A DNA stretch of 24,064 nucleotides from Alkalihalobacillus alcalophilus ATCC 27647 = CGMCC 1.3604 (GTDB lineage: Bacteria > Bacillota > Bacilli > Bacillales > Bacillaceae_D): NCBI RefSeq assembly GCF_000292245.2, contig NZ_ALPT02000065.1, forward strand, positions 1-24,064, given 5' to 3'. Under the pieces are notes generated by a model. That model saw only the letters and a list, made by a program, of their open reading frames with translations. It searched no databases and had not been told where the DNA came from. Made by a program: the position numbers and the translations under genes. The number at the start of each line of letters is the position of its first letter. The stretch's first letter is position 1. Positions 1-6,909 of the stretch are shown piece after piece.

Positions 1-219
1 AGTCTTCTGTCGGGAAATGATAAAAAACAAAAGTGGAAAATAATTGAATTCAGGACAAGTATACGGCAATTAAATGTGGAAAATTTTCTTTACGCTCATC
101 AATCTTTTAAACGATGAAATAGATTGCTTGCCCTTCTAGTTTGAGGATGGTCTTTCTTGAAGTTTAACTATTACTCTGGAGATTTCTAGGACTCGCTCAC
201 AACTACTATAAACCCTTCC

Positions 220-588
220 CTAGTCTTGCTGCTTTACATACCTTGCAATATCTCGTTCATTCTTTACAGCTTTTTGCCAGATGAAATCTTGGTCACTCTC
301 TAAAGACTTTAGAGTTTCTAACATTTCCTTATGTGCATGCTCATTATCACGTTTCAAAATATTTACTGTATCTTTTAGCTCTCCCTGCTCTCTTTTCACT
401 GTACCTAAGTCTGCTTTTATTCCTGTTATTTCACTTTTCACCCCTGTTATTTCACTTTTCATTCCTGTTATTTCACTTTTCATTCCTGTTATTTCACTTT
501 TCATTTCTTCTTGTTCAGCCTTCATCGTACCTACCATGTGAATTAATTGTGATAACATGTCCTCAATCTTATTAAAACGTTCTTCCAT
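220..588 (-). CDS. Small coiled-coil protein with heptad repeats
   Basis: This is a 122-residue hydrophilic protein of unknown function. The ATG at 588 is chosen because GGAGGTG lies 8 nt upstream; the open frame extends to 720 but has no ribosome site there. Residues near 25-60 contain four exact or near-exact copies of the 7-residue unit MKSEITG, followed by degenerate copies (IKADLGT, VKREQGE). Such heptads predict a parallel coiled coil and an oligomeric rod. No signal peptide or membrane segment is seen. It lies downstream of fhuG on the same strand, but a long hairpin and about 130 bp separate them, so a shared transcript is uncertain. Similar short repeat-bearing coiled-coil proteins occur in Bacillus; none has a function I can assign. 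Confidence 0.7.
   Translation of the reverse strand: MEERFNKIEDMLSQLIHMVGTMKAEQEEMKSEITGMKSEITGMKSEITGVKSEITGIKADLGTVKREQGELKDTVNILKRDNEHAHKEMLETLKSLESDQDFIWQKAVKNERDIARYVKQQD
422..505. repeat. 21-bp tandem repeat, four copies
   Basis: Four consecutive 21-bp units start at 422, 443, 464 and 485. They are identical except that the first ends in CACC where the others end in CATT. Each unit encodes one heptad of the coiled-coil protein on the minus strand. Because the unit is a multiple of three, copy-number change would lengthen or shorten the rod without a frameshift. Confidence 0.95.
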
Positions 589-658
589 TATCCTTTCACC
601 TCCTTCACTAATAATATCAAATGCGTACGTACCTGTCATTACCCAACAATTGTTAGAA

Positions 659-700
659 TATGACAAAGAACACCCTCCTAGCGAGGATGCTTTCGTCATA
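659..700. other. Long imperfect hairpin
   Basis: The arms TATGAC (659-664) and GTCATA (695-700), AAAG (665-668) and CTTT (690-693), and CCTC (674-677) and GAGG (83-86 of the 600s, i.e. 683-686) pair around a 5-nt loop. The structure lies between the fhuG stop and the coiled-coil gene. No T-run follows on either strand, so it is not a standard intrinsic terminator. It could be an mRNA 3'-end stabiliser or a dispersed repeat. Confidence 0.5.
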
Positions 701-720
701 TTTCGAGGGCTGACAGGCAC

Positions 721-1740
721 CTACATACGGCTGTTTTTTAATAATAAGTAAATAAAATATGGAGCACCTATTAAAGAAACGACGATTCCTGCTGGGATTC
801 CATCAGGCTCTAATACATTTCGGCCAATTGTATCGGCTACGAGTAATAGCCATCCACCAAGTAGCATCGCAACCGGCAGAAAGTATTGATGTCTGGGGCC
901 GACTAGTGCCCGTGCAATATGAGGGGCCATGAGTCCGACAAAGGCGACACCACCCGTTACCGATACGCTCACAGCGGCAATCGCAACGGCTGCCATTAAT
1001 AAATAAGTACGTTCTTTTTGCAAGGGCACGCCTACCCCTATCGTCACTTGTTCACTTAACCCTAATACATTTAATTGATGGGCTTTATACAAAATGAACG
1101 GGATTAAAATCAAAAACCACGGTAATATTGATAATATGAGAGACCAATCGTATCCCCAAATATTTCCCGCCAGCCATCTTGCAATAAAATCCACCTTTTG
1201 ACTTTCAGATGACGAAATTAATACAATCATTAATCCAGAGAGTGCCATAGAGAAACCAATCCCTGTTAAAATCAATTTACTTGGCTGAATTCCTCGCTTT
1301 CGTTCATAAGAAAAAGCATAAATAAGTAGAGCAGTTATCATCGCTCCGAAAAAAGCAATAATCGGTAATAAAAAGACAAAAATACCAGTGTCCAACGGAT
1401 AAAATAAATAAAACAGCGTGATCGCTACACCAGCACCAGCATTGATCCCAATAATACCAGGATCGGCTAAATCATTTTTCGTTACCCCTTGTAAAATTGC
1501 TCCTGACAAGGCAAGACCAACTCCTGCCAAAAGCGTGATGATCATACGTGGTAAACGAATCGAAAAAAGCACGAATTCATCTTTAAATGAACCTTGTCCA
1601 AGTATCGTCGGAATTAAACGATCAATGGAAACAGAGGAATACCCCAAACTAATCGCTAATATTATCGTACATATTAATCCTATGAGAATAGCTGATAAAA
1701 TCCATTTATAGCGCTTTTTATAAGAGTTTGTTACGATCAT
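721..1740 (-). CDS. fhuG: Iron-siderophore ABC transporter permease (FecCD family, FhuG-like)
   Basis: A 339-residue integral membrane permease of the FecCD/BtuC family, which forms half of the channel that imports ferric siderophores. About nine to ten hydrophobic segments run through the protein. Family motifs are visible, including SIRLPR and LAGVGLALSGAILQG near residues 60-85 and GLMAPHIAR near residue 270, the cytoplasmic loop that contacts the ATPase. Its ATG overlaps the stop of the upstream permease by 4 bp (ATGA, 1737-1740), so translation is probably coupled. The sequence reads most like Bacillus FhuG, the ferric-hydroxamate permease; the exact siderophore is inferred. No FhuC-type ATPase follows in this window. 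Confidence 0.88.
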   Translation of the reverse strand: MIVTNSYKKRYKWILSAILIGLICTIILAISLGYSSVSIDRLIPTILGQGSFKDEFVLFSIRLPRMIITLLAGVGLALSGAILQGVTKNDLADPGIIGINAGAGVAITLFYLFYPLDTGIFVFLLPIIAFFGAMITALLIYAFSYERKRGIQPSKLILTGIGFSMALSGLMIVLISSSESQKVDFIARWLAGNIWGYDWSLILSILPWFLILIPFILYKAHQLNVLGLSEQVTIGVGVPLQKERTYLLMAAVAIAAVSVSVTGGVAFVGLMAPHIARALVGPRHQYFLPVAMLLGGWLLLVADTIGRNVLEPDGIPAGIVVSLIGAPYFIYLLLKNSRM

Positions 1741-2744
1741 AATGCCTTCCCTCCTTTACGTACGATTAATAAAAAGAATGGAAGTCCTAATAAAGCAACA
1801 ACCGCTGCTACAGGTGTTTCAAAAGGAGCATGAATCGTTCGTGCTGCTGTATCAGCCAATAACATAAAAAGCGCCCCGATTACGGCAGACATCGGAATAA
1901 TCGCTCGATAATCCATTCCAACGATCACACGTACAATGTGTGGAATCATTAAGCCGATAAAAACGAGATTCCCTACTAATGAAACAGCTGCACCTGCTAA
2001 GATAACCGTAACAATAAATAGAACCATTTTGACAACAAAAGTTTTTTGACCAAGTCCTGTTGCCACTTCCTCACTTAAGCTTAAAATCGTCAACTGTTTT
2101 GAAAACAAGATCGCTATGATTAATCCACTCATTATAATTGGAATGACAAGGTTTAACTGTCCCCATGTGGTCCCTATTAGACCACCAGCCGTCCACATTG
2201 ATACGTCTTTAGAAATTTTAAAGTATAAACCAATTCCTTCTGCAATCGCATGCAAAAAAGTAGAGATCGCAGCACCTGCTAAAATAATTCGAAACGAAGA
2301 TAATCCCCCTTTTTGTGAGGAGCCGATTCCAAATACGAGTGAAGCACCTATCGCAGCACCAATAAAACAGGCAATCATTAAGCCAAAATAGTTTACAGCA
2401 GGTAACAAAGCAATCGTTAAGGCTAATGCTGCATTAGCACCGGCAGTTAGTCCGATTAGCCCCGGATCTGCTAATGGATTTCTTGTCATTCCTTGCATAA
2501 TAGCACCTGCAACAGCTAGTGCTGCTCCTACCACAACAGCCGCGACTATCCGTGGAAGCCTAATTTCTTGGAGCATGACCACCACATTCGAAGTGCTTGT
2601 CCTAAACAACGCACTCCATACATCTTGTACACTCGTTTCTGCTGCCCCATAGGTTAAAGCCATAATAAAAGCAAAACCTGTTACAACAATTGCTAGTATT
2701 AATTTCACTGAAAATGTGAGAATTCTCTTTGACCCTTTTTCCAT
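1737..2744 (-). CDS. fhuB: Iron-siderophore ABC transporter permease (FecCD family, FhuB-like)
   Basis: A 335-residue multi-spanning permease, partner of the next gene in a heterodimeric import channel. Diagnostic features are EIRLPRIVAAVVVGAALAV near residue 60, the MTRNPLADPGLIGLTAG region near residue 90, and the ATPase-coupling loop GLMIPHIVR near residue 265. The start ATG at 2744 has GGGAG about 5 nt upstream. It lies 66 bp downstream of the binding-protein gene, and that gap holds only a weak hairpin, so the three genes are read as one operon under the Fur-box promoter upstream of 3752. The fhuB name rests on gene order and on resemblance to Bacillus Fhu permeases. Confidence 0.87.
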   Translation of the reverse strand: MEKGSKRILTFSVKLILAIVVTGFAFIMALTYGAAETSVQDVWSALFRTSTSNVVVMLQEIRLPRIVAAVVVGAALAVAGAIMQGMTRNPLADPGLIGLTAGANAALALTIALLPAVNYFGLMIACFIGAAIGASLVFGIGSSQKGGLSSFRIILAGAAISTFLHAIAEGIGLYFKISKDVSMWTAGGLIGTTWGQLNLVIPIIMSGLIIAILFSKQLTILSLSEEVATGLGQKTFVVKMVLFIVTVILAGAAVSLVGNLVFIGLMIPHIVRVIVGMDYRAIIPMSAVIGALFMLLADTAARTIHAPFETPVAAVVALLGLPFFLLIVRKGGKAL

Positions 2745-2810
2745 CTAATCTCCCTCACCATAAAAGCGAAGAGGAATTCCCTTTAGAGAATCCCTACCAT
2801 GTGCTCCATT

Positions 2811-3752
2811 TTATTCACTTTCTAAAAAACTCTTCATAAAAAAATCTAGTTGGTACTCTAATGTTAATGGATCATTAAAGTAAAATTCGCTCGCATCTAC
2901 TTGAAAGACACGATCGTTTTTCACAGCATCGATGTTTTTATACGTTTCTGTATCTTGGAAGGAGCCTTCCGTTTCTTCGGATTTACTAATGACTAAATAA
3001 TCCCCTGCATATTCATCCAATACTTCCACAGATAAGGCATAATATCCATCAGCTAATGCCATTTCTTTCACTTTTTCAGGCATCTCTAGTTTCATTTCTT
3101 GATAAAGAATTTCGGTTCCACGTCCCCAATTGTCACCGAAGACATATAGTTGCTTGTCAAAGTTTTCAATCACTGAAACCGTTGCGTCTTCACCAATATA
3201 GGCTCTAATTTCATCACCAGCTTCTTGAGAACGAGCTTTAAAGTCATTAACCCACTCTGTTGCTTCCTCTTCTTTATTTAAAAGCTTGCCAATCTCAATA
3301 TGCTGAGTTAAATAATCGACGGCATCGTATGTGTACGTTACAACTGGAGCAATTTGCTCAAGTTGATTTAAATTTTTTGCAGTGGAATAAGCAATGATTA
3401 AATCTGGCTCAAGCTCAATGATTTTCTCGAGATTTTCATCGGATACTTCCTCAATATTTTCAAGACGCTCAGCAAATTGAGGGTTTGTTTTCGTCCAAGA
3501 ATCAACACCAACTAAAGGAACATCTAAAGCCATTACATTACCGGCAAATGCGAGTACGATAACTCTTTCTGGATTTGCAGGTACTTCAATTGGACCATTT
3601 TCTGATTCATACGTAATCGTCTCTACACTTGCTTCTGCTGAACTGTCACTTTCCTCTTCACTAGAATTTTCTTGAGAATCGGTTTGACCGCACGCACTAA
3701 CGAGCAGTAGAAACAAGAATACGATTGTTATTCTCATAAATATTTTATTCAC
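2811..3752 (-). CDS. Siderophore-binding lipoprotein (FhuD/YxeB-like)
   Basis: A 313-residue extracytoplasmic binding lipoprotein that captures ferric siderophore and delivers it to the permeases. A lipoprotein signal ends in the lipobox VSAC with the modified Cys at residue 21. A Ser/Glu-rich linker follows (residues about 24-45), then the two-lobed periplasmic-binding fold of the FepB/FhuD type: PERVIVLAFAGNVMALDVP near residue 62 and LEPDLIIAYS near residue 113. The phrase GVDSW resembles Bacillus hydroxamate binders. It is the first gene of the operon, and three Fur boxes and a sigma-A promoter lie 120-220 bp upstream, so it should be induced by iron starvation. Hydroxamate specificity is inferred. 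Confidence 0.88.
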   Translation of the reverse strand: MNKIFMRITIVFLFLLLVSACGQTDSQENSSEEESDSSAEASVETITYESENGPIEVPANPERVIVLAFAGNVMALDVPLVGVDSWTKTNPQFAERLENIEEVSDENLEKIIELEPDLIIAYSTAKNLNQLEQIAPVVTYTYDAVDYLTQHIEIGKLLNKEEEATEWVNDFKARSQEAGDEIRAYIGEDATVSVIENFDKQLYVFGDNWGRGTEILYQEMKLEMPEKVKEMALADGYYALSVEVLDEYAGDYLVISKSEETEGSFQDTETYKNIDAVKNDRVFQVDASEFYFNDPLTLEYQLDFFMKSFLESE

Positions 3753-3873
3753 TTTTATTCTCCCCTTTAATGAAACTGTAAGTTAAATAGATTGGTTTAT
3801 ATGTAATTGGGTCATTTCCAATCAATGTATCCATATTAAAAAACGCTGTCAAAAACAAAGGATATAAATACAT

Positions 3874-3888
3874 TGATAACAATTATCA
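3874..3888. promoter_or_regulatory. Fur box 1
   Basis: TGATAACAATTATCA matches the Bacillus 7-1-7 Fur consensus (TGATAAT-N-ATTATCA) at all but one position. It lies just downstream of the -10 element of the siderophore promoter, a roadblock position. Confidence 0.85.
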
Positions 3889-3906
3889 GTATTAAACGCT
3901 ATCAAG

Positions 3907-3935
3907 AATATAATCCTATTGAGAATGATTGTCAA
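3907..3935 (-). promoter_or_regulatory. Sigma-A promoter of the siderophore operon
   Basis: On the minus strand, TTGACA (3930-3935) and TATATT (3907-3912) are separated by exactly 17 bp. The element points towards the lipoprotein gene at 3752 and overlaps the middle Fur box, so Fur binding would block RNA polymerase directly. Confidence 0.8.
3920..3934. promoter_or_regulatory. Fur box 2
   Basis: TGAGAATGATTGTCA matches the 7-1-7 consensus with two mismatches and overlaps the -35 hexamer and the spacer of the promoter. It is read as the direct repression site. Confidence 0.75.
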
Positions 3936-3955
3936 TATCTATTATAAGAAATAAC

Positions 3956-3970
3956 TGAAAATAATTATCA
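3956..3970. promoter_or_regulatory. Fur box 3
   Basis: TGAAAATAATTATCA matches the 7-1-7 consensus with one mismatch, upstream of the -35. Three boxes spaced 46 and 36 bp centre to centre suggest a graded or cooperative iron response. Confidence 0.75.
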
Positions 3971-4011
3971 ATTTTAAACAAGGTCTATTATAAAAAATGT
4001 CTCTCAACCAT

Positions 4012-4044
4012 AAAAAACTTTGACCATTTTAGTCAAAGCTTTTT
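4012..4044. terminator. Bidirectional intrinsic terminator
   Basis: The 7-bp stem CTTTGAC (4018-4024)/GTCAAAG (4032-4038) is flanked by an A-run on the left and a T-run on the right. On the minus strand it terminates the peptidoglycan-binding protein gene before the Fur-controlled promoter. Confidence 0.8.
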
Positions 4045-4104
4045 ATGCGTTCATTTCATAACTTATTTCAAACAATCTATTGGATTTTGATTAAAAATCA
4101 TGAA

Positions 4105-4716
4105 TTAATTTGGTGCAGATTCTACAACATCTCCATTGATATACACATCATAGAATCCAACTGTACCACTACCTCCACCATCAATTAAATCTTGACTTTG
4201 TGCTCTCAATTTATAGAAACCTTGCTCATGAGATTCCTCATGATACCCACTTACTCTACTGAACACAAGATCGTCATTATCTAGGGCTTCTTCTGCAAAA
4301 TGAAAGGCTTTTTCTACTGAAAAAATCTTTTCAACATATTCGTCAAGTAATACTGTCCAAGTCTCAACACCAACAATTCCATCTTGTGTTAACCCCTTTT
4401 CAGCTTGTAACTGCCGAACTTGTTGGTCAGTCTGAGGACCAAAAACCCCATCAACGTTTGTGTCAAACCCAAAGTGATTTAACATCACCTGTACAAATTC
4501 CACTTCAAAAAACGTTTGAGGCCCTTTTTGGAGTATTGGCTGCTCTTCTGGTGACCATTCAAATAAGGCACTATAATTTGGTGTTATTAAAGACTCTGAA
4601 AGTTGAACCTGTTCATTTCCTGATTCAGTTTCCGAGGCTGCGTCAACGGTTTGAATAGTAAGTGATGCAGCTACAAGCACAATCGCGGGTACTAGGGCTA
4701 ACCATTTCTTTTTCAT
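4105..4716 (-). CDS. Secreted peptidoglycan-binding domain protein
   Basis: A 203-residue exported protein. An N-terminal signal peptide (KKKW, then a hydrophobic core) has a likely cleavage site near residue 26 (TVDA). Residues about 64-115 form a PG_binding_1 domain, shown by VQVMLNHFGF, VDGVFGPQT and GLTQDGIVGVETW, the usual three-helix repeat that binds cell-wall peptidoglycan. The C-terminal 80 residues are not recognised and no hydrolase catalytic motif is seen, so it is a wall-binding protein rather than a proven lysin. GGAGGA lies 7-8 nt upstream of the ATG. It is monocistronic: a terminator follows, and a sigma-B-like promoter precedes it, which suggests expression under general stress. 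Confidence 0.82.
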   Translation of the reverse strand: MKKKWLALVPAIVLVAASLTIQTVDAASETESGNEQVQLSESLITPNYSALFEWSPEEQPILQKGPQTFFEVEFVQVMLNHFGFDTNVDGVFGPQTDQQVRQLQAEKGLTQDGIVGVETWTVLLDEYVEKIFSVEKAFHFAEEALDNDDLVFSRVSGYHEESHEQGFYKLRAQSQDLIDGGGSGTVGFYDVYINGDVVESAPN

Positions 4717-4747
4717 AGAAATCTCCTCCTTGAATTGTTACTGACCT

Positions 4748-4771
4748 ATACCCCTTTTGTACTTGCGAAAC
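4748..4771 (-). promoter_or_regulatory. Sigma-B-like promoter
   Basis: On the minus strand GTTT (4768-4771) and GGGTAT (4748-4753) are spaced by 14 bp, as in the Bacillus sigma-B consensus (GTTT-N13-15-GGGTAT). It ends about 30 bp upstream of the peptidoglycan-binding protein start. The -35 lacks the two trailing A residues of the consensus. Confidence 0.5.
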
Positions 4772-4819
4772 CATTTTTGTAAAGATTCACATCTTTTTTT
4801 ATATTTGATCAATCACCTA

Positions 4820-5218
4820 TTAACAATCTAACTTATTTGATTCCTTTAAACCGCTATAATCAAACGCTTGCTCTTTATTATCAAATCGAGCAAGACTTTG
4901 TACCAACCGTTCTTTCACACGCATTACAGTATAAACGATTGCTTCTCCTTTAATCGAGCGATCGCTTTCCAACCACGTCCCATGCTGTTCCAATACAATA
5001 GTACTTCCTTTTACAAATCTATTTTTGGTTGCCAATTGAAGGTTAGCTCTCTTCATCCATTCTCCTAACTCTTCATGAGAAAATAGTCCTTTTCCTTTTG
5101 GACCAATTATTTCTATTTCTTTAGCAGTCACCTCACTTAAACCTTTTAAGTTCTGTTTGTTAGACATATCCATCCATTGTTCTGCTGCCTCTATTGTAGC
5201 TTTTGTTAAATCATTCAA
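4820..5218 (-). CDS. NTF2/SnoaL-like small protein
   Basis: A 132-residue cytoplasmic protein. The start of the type AATxxAAEQWMDMSNKQNL, with an internal EIEIIGPKGKG and a C-terminal beta-rich half, resembles nuclear-transport-factor-2-like (SnoaL fold) proteins, a fold used by many unrelated enzymes and binding proteins. No substrate can be inferred. The start is TTG at 5218: it is the only start in frame near GGAGA, which lies 8 nt upstream, and the local ATG is out of frame. It begins 1 bp after the TetR stop, its ribosome site lies inside the TetR gene, and so the two are translated from one message. Confidence 0.65.
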   Translation of the reverse strand: MNDLTKATIEAAEQWMDMSNKQNLKGLSEVTAKEIEIIGPKGKGLFSHEELGEWMKRANLQLATKNRFVKGSTIVLEQHGTWLESDRSIKGEAIVYTVMRVKERLVQSLARFDNKEQAFDYSGLKESNKLDC

Positions 5219-5219
5219 C

Positions 5220-5813
5220 TTAAATTTCTCCTTTCATCCCAAAAAGTAATTGATAACATGTATAATCTATAAAATCTTGATGTGCCATATCGCCTTTTAA
5301 AACAAGTTCGTTATATATGATAGGGTCTTGGACTTGCATTACTTGAAGAGCTAGAAATCGTGAAGGGATATGATTCTTAATTAAACTTCTTTTACCTTCG
5401 TCTATTATTTGCGTTATACAATCAATTATCGCGGATTGAATAAATGAAATTTCTTCTCCTTTATCCTCCTTAAATAGTTCTCCCATATTCGGAAAACTAA
5501 GGACAACAAAGTTAAAGAAACTACTATCGAACAATACTTGAATTAAAGTTCTAAACTTATCATCAAACGACATCTTTTTTATATTTAAATCCTTTAACTG
5601 CTCTAATAAACTGGACATCTTAGGAGCAATAAGATTATAAACTAATATCTCTTTAGATTTATAATGAAGATACAAAGTACCTTTAGCAATATCTACCTCA
5701 TCGGATAAGTCGCTCATTTTGAAATCAGCATACCCAATTTTCTTAATTAATTTTTCCGCTGTTGCAAGAATGAGCTCATTTCTCTCCCTAAATTTTATTT
5801 CTTTCCTTTTCAT
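5220..5813 (-). CDS. TetR/AcrR family transcriptional regulator
   Basis: A 197-residue repressor. The N-terminal helix-turn-helix occupies residues about 12-58: ILATAEKLIKKIGY, then MSDLSDEVDIAKGTLYLHYKSKEIL, with the usual GTLYxHYKSKE recognition-helix ending. The C-terminal domain is helical and of the ligand-sensing type. The ATG at 5813 is chosen because GGAGG is 6 nt upstream; the open frame continues to 5861 but that part covers the operators. Two palindromic sites sit between promoter and gene, so it should repress itself and the downstream NTF2-like gene. The effector is unknown. Confidence 0.85.
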   Translation of the reverse strand: MKRKEIKFRERNELILATAEKLIKKIGYADFKMSDLSDEVDIAKGTLYLHYKSKEILVYNLIAPKMSSLLEQLKDLNIKKMSFDDKFRTLIQVLFDSSFFNFVVLSFPNMGELFKEDKGEEISFIQSAIIDCITQIIDEGKRSLIKNHIPSRFLALQVMQVQDPIIYNELVLKGDMAHQDFIDYTCYQLLFGMKGEI

Positions 5814-5827
5814 TTTGCACCTCCAAA

Positions 5828-5843
5828 ATGACTTAATAGTCAT
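5828..5843. promoter_or_regulatory. TetR operator copy 1
   Basis: ATGACT-TAAT-AGTCAT is an inverted repeat with 6-bp arms and a 4-bp spacer, 15 bp upstream of the regulator start and overlapping its leader. Confidence 0.75.
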
Positions 5844-5845
5844 TT

Positions 5846-5861
5846 TTGACTCACAAGTCAT
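5846..5861. promoter_or_regulatory. TetR operator copy 2
   Basis: TTGACT-CACA-AGTCAT has the same half-sites and spacer length as copy 1. The two centres are 18 bp apart, so two dimers could bind adjacent on the DNA. It touches the predicted -10 of the regulator promoter. Confidence 0.75.
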
Positions 5862-5888
5862 TTTATATAACTATTATTCAGAAGTCAA
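5860..5888 (-). promoter_or_regulatory. Promoter of the TetR operon
   Basis: TTGACT (5883-5888) and TAAAAT (5860-5865) lie 17 bp apart on the minus strand, directly upstream of the two operators. Repressor binding would overlap the start of transcription. Confidence 0.5.
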
Positions 5889-6001
5889 ATTAGTCTATAA
5901 CATCACTTCCTAAATGAAAACTAAGCGTTAACACTCACAATAAAAAGCCCAAGAAGACACCATGCCTCCTTGAACCTTCTGTTTTTTTCTCCTTTAAATT
6001 C

Positions 6002-6319
6002 CTACTCCGTCGCCAATTCCTCCTGCAATGAAGCTTCTAAATCTTCCGTATAGCCACCTAAAGTATAGATAACTTGTTTGATTTCGCCTTCAAATGGAAA
6101 TGGGGCTTTATATTTTTTGCTGATGGGGCTTTGTTCGTTTTGATAGAATTGTAGACCGCCTCTTGAGAAGCCTAGTTTATCGGTTTGTTTTATTGGTCCT
6201 TCGCCGATTAAGGTGTCCTCTTGTAAGAGCTTGATGATTCCTTCGTTATCGGTCGTTTTGATTAATTGAATGCGGACGGTCAGCTCTTCAGTTTTCGTTA
6301 TTGGTTTGTGTGACTTGAA
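6002..6319 (-). pseudogene. C-terminal remnant of an arylsulfatase-like protein
   Basis: About 105 codons are open on the minus strand with no start, ending at TAG (6002-6004). The visible motifs GFSRGGLQFY, SPIS and YKAPFPFEGEIKQVIY are the pattern of the C-terminal domain of arylsulfatases (G-x-D/S-x-GxPVSxxYxxPFxFTGxIKKV). Upstream the reading continues only by changing frame: KVMVQVTQTNNEN in another phase, with stops at several places. The catalytic N-terminal domain is absent. This is therefore a decayed gene end, not an active enzyme. The family assignment is from memory of the motif and is moderate. Confidence 0.5.
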
Positions 6320-6856
6320 CCATTACTTTGCCACGAAAAGTATCATTTCATTGCCAATGGTTGGTATGTCTAGATTTCTTTGTATATTACTTTCAACTTT
6401 CACTATTAGGGCCAGGAAAATAATGTATATTTATTTTTACTACATTTATAATTTGCAAACTTTGGGCAAGGTTATGAGGCGTATAAAAACTTCTGGCAAA
6501 AGTATAATTCAGTTTGAAATGTCACATTTTTCTTAACATAGCGCCTGATTATTAAAGAACATTTTCTTGTGCAGTATTCTTGTACTGCACAGCAAAGATC
6601 ATATATAAGTGATAACCCTTGTTCCACTAAAGCATATTTCACTAACTAGCTGCCATAACGCGTTTTTTTTGGCAAATTATGCTTTAAAGGTACTTCCAAA
6701 TGTAGTTACTGTATGTGTTAATCAGGAAATCATCATGATCGCTTACCCCTTATTGAATTTCTCAAGCAAGGAGCTATCTTGAATATATGAATTCATCATG
6801 CTTCCCCATTTCAAGTTTCGGTAGCCTAATAACCATTACCCCAAACTATGAAACAG
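6320..6856. other. Gene-poor stretch, no supported gene
   Basis: No frame here shows protein-like composition with a ribosome site; the + strand frame 6270-6536 is a chance ORF opposite the arylsulfatase remnant. The stretch is AT-rich and probably holds the decayed upstream part of that gene. The only clear structure is the perfect stem listed separately at 6569-6590. Confidence 0.5.
6569..6590. repeat. Perfect 8-bp hairpin
   Basis: GTGCAGTA (6569-6576) and TACTGCAC (6583-6590) form a perfect stem with a 6-nt loop TTCTTG. No T-run follows, so it is not an obvious terminator. It may be a remnant of a mobile-element end. Confidence 0.6.
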
Positions 6857-6880
6857 AAAAACCACCCTTGGATGGTTTTG
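6857..6880 (-). terminator. Terminator of the kinase gene
   Basis: AAAACCA (6858-6864) pairs with TGGTTTT (6873-6879). On the minus strand the stem ends in a short T-run. It lies 30 bp beyond the kinase stop. Confidence 0.65.
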
Positions 6881-6909
6881 TTTATGGTTGATTGAAGAAC
6901 GGTAATTAC

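Noticed and set aside
422..505. Possible CRISPR-like repeats
   Set aside because: The units are directly adjacent with no spacers and encode protein heptads.
2760..2800. Terminator between the lipoprotein and permease genes
   Set aside because: The hairpin is weak and interrupted, and no T-run follows; at most it lowers downstream expression.
6270..6536. Plus-strand 88-codon ORF
   Set aside because: No ribosome site; it lies opposite the arylsulfatase-like remnant and has unprotein-like composition.
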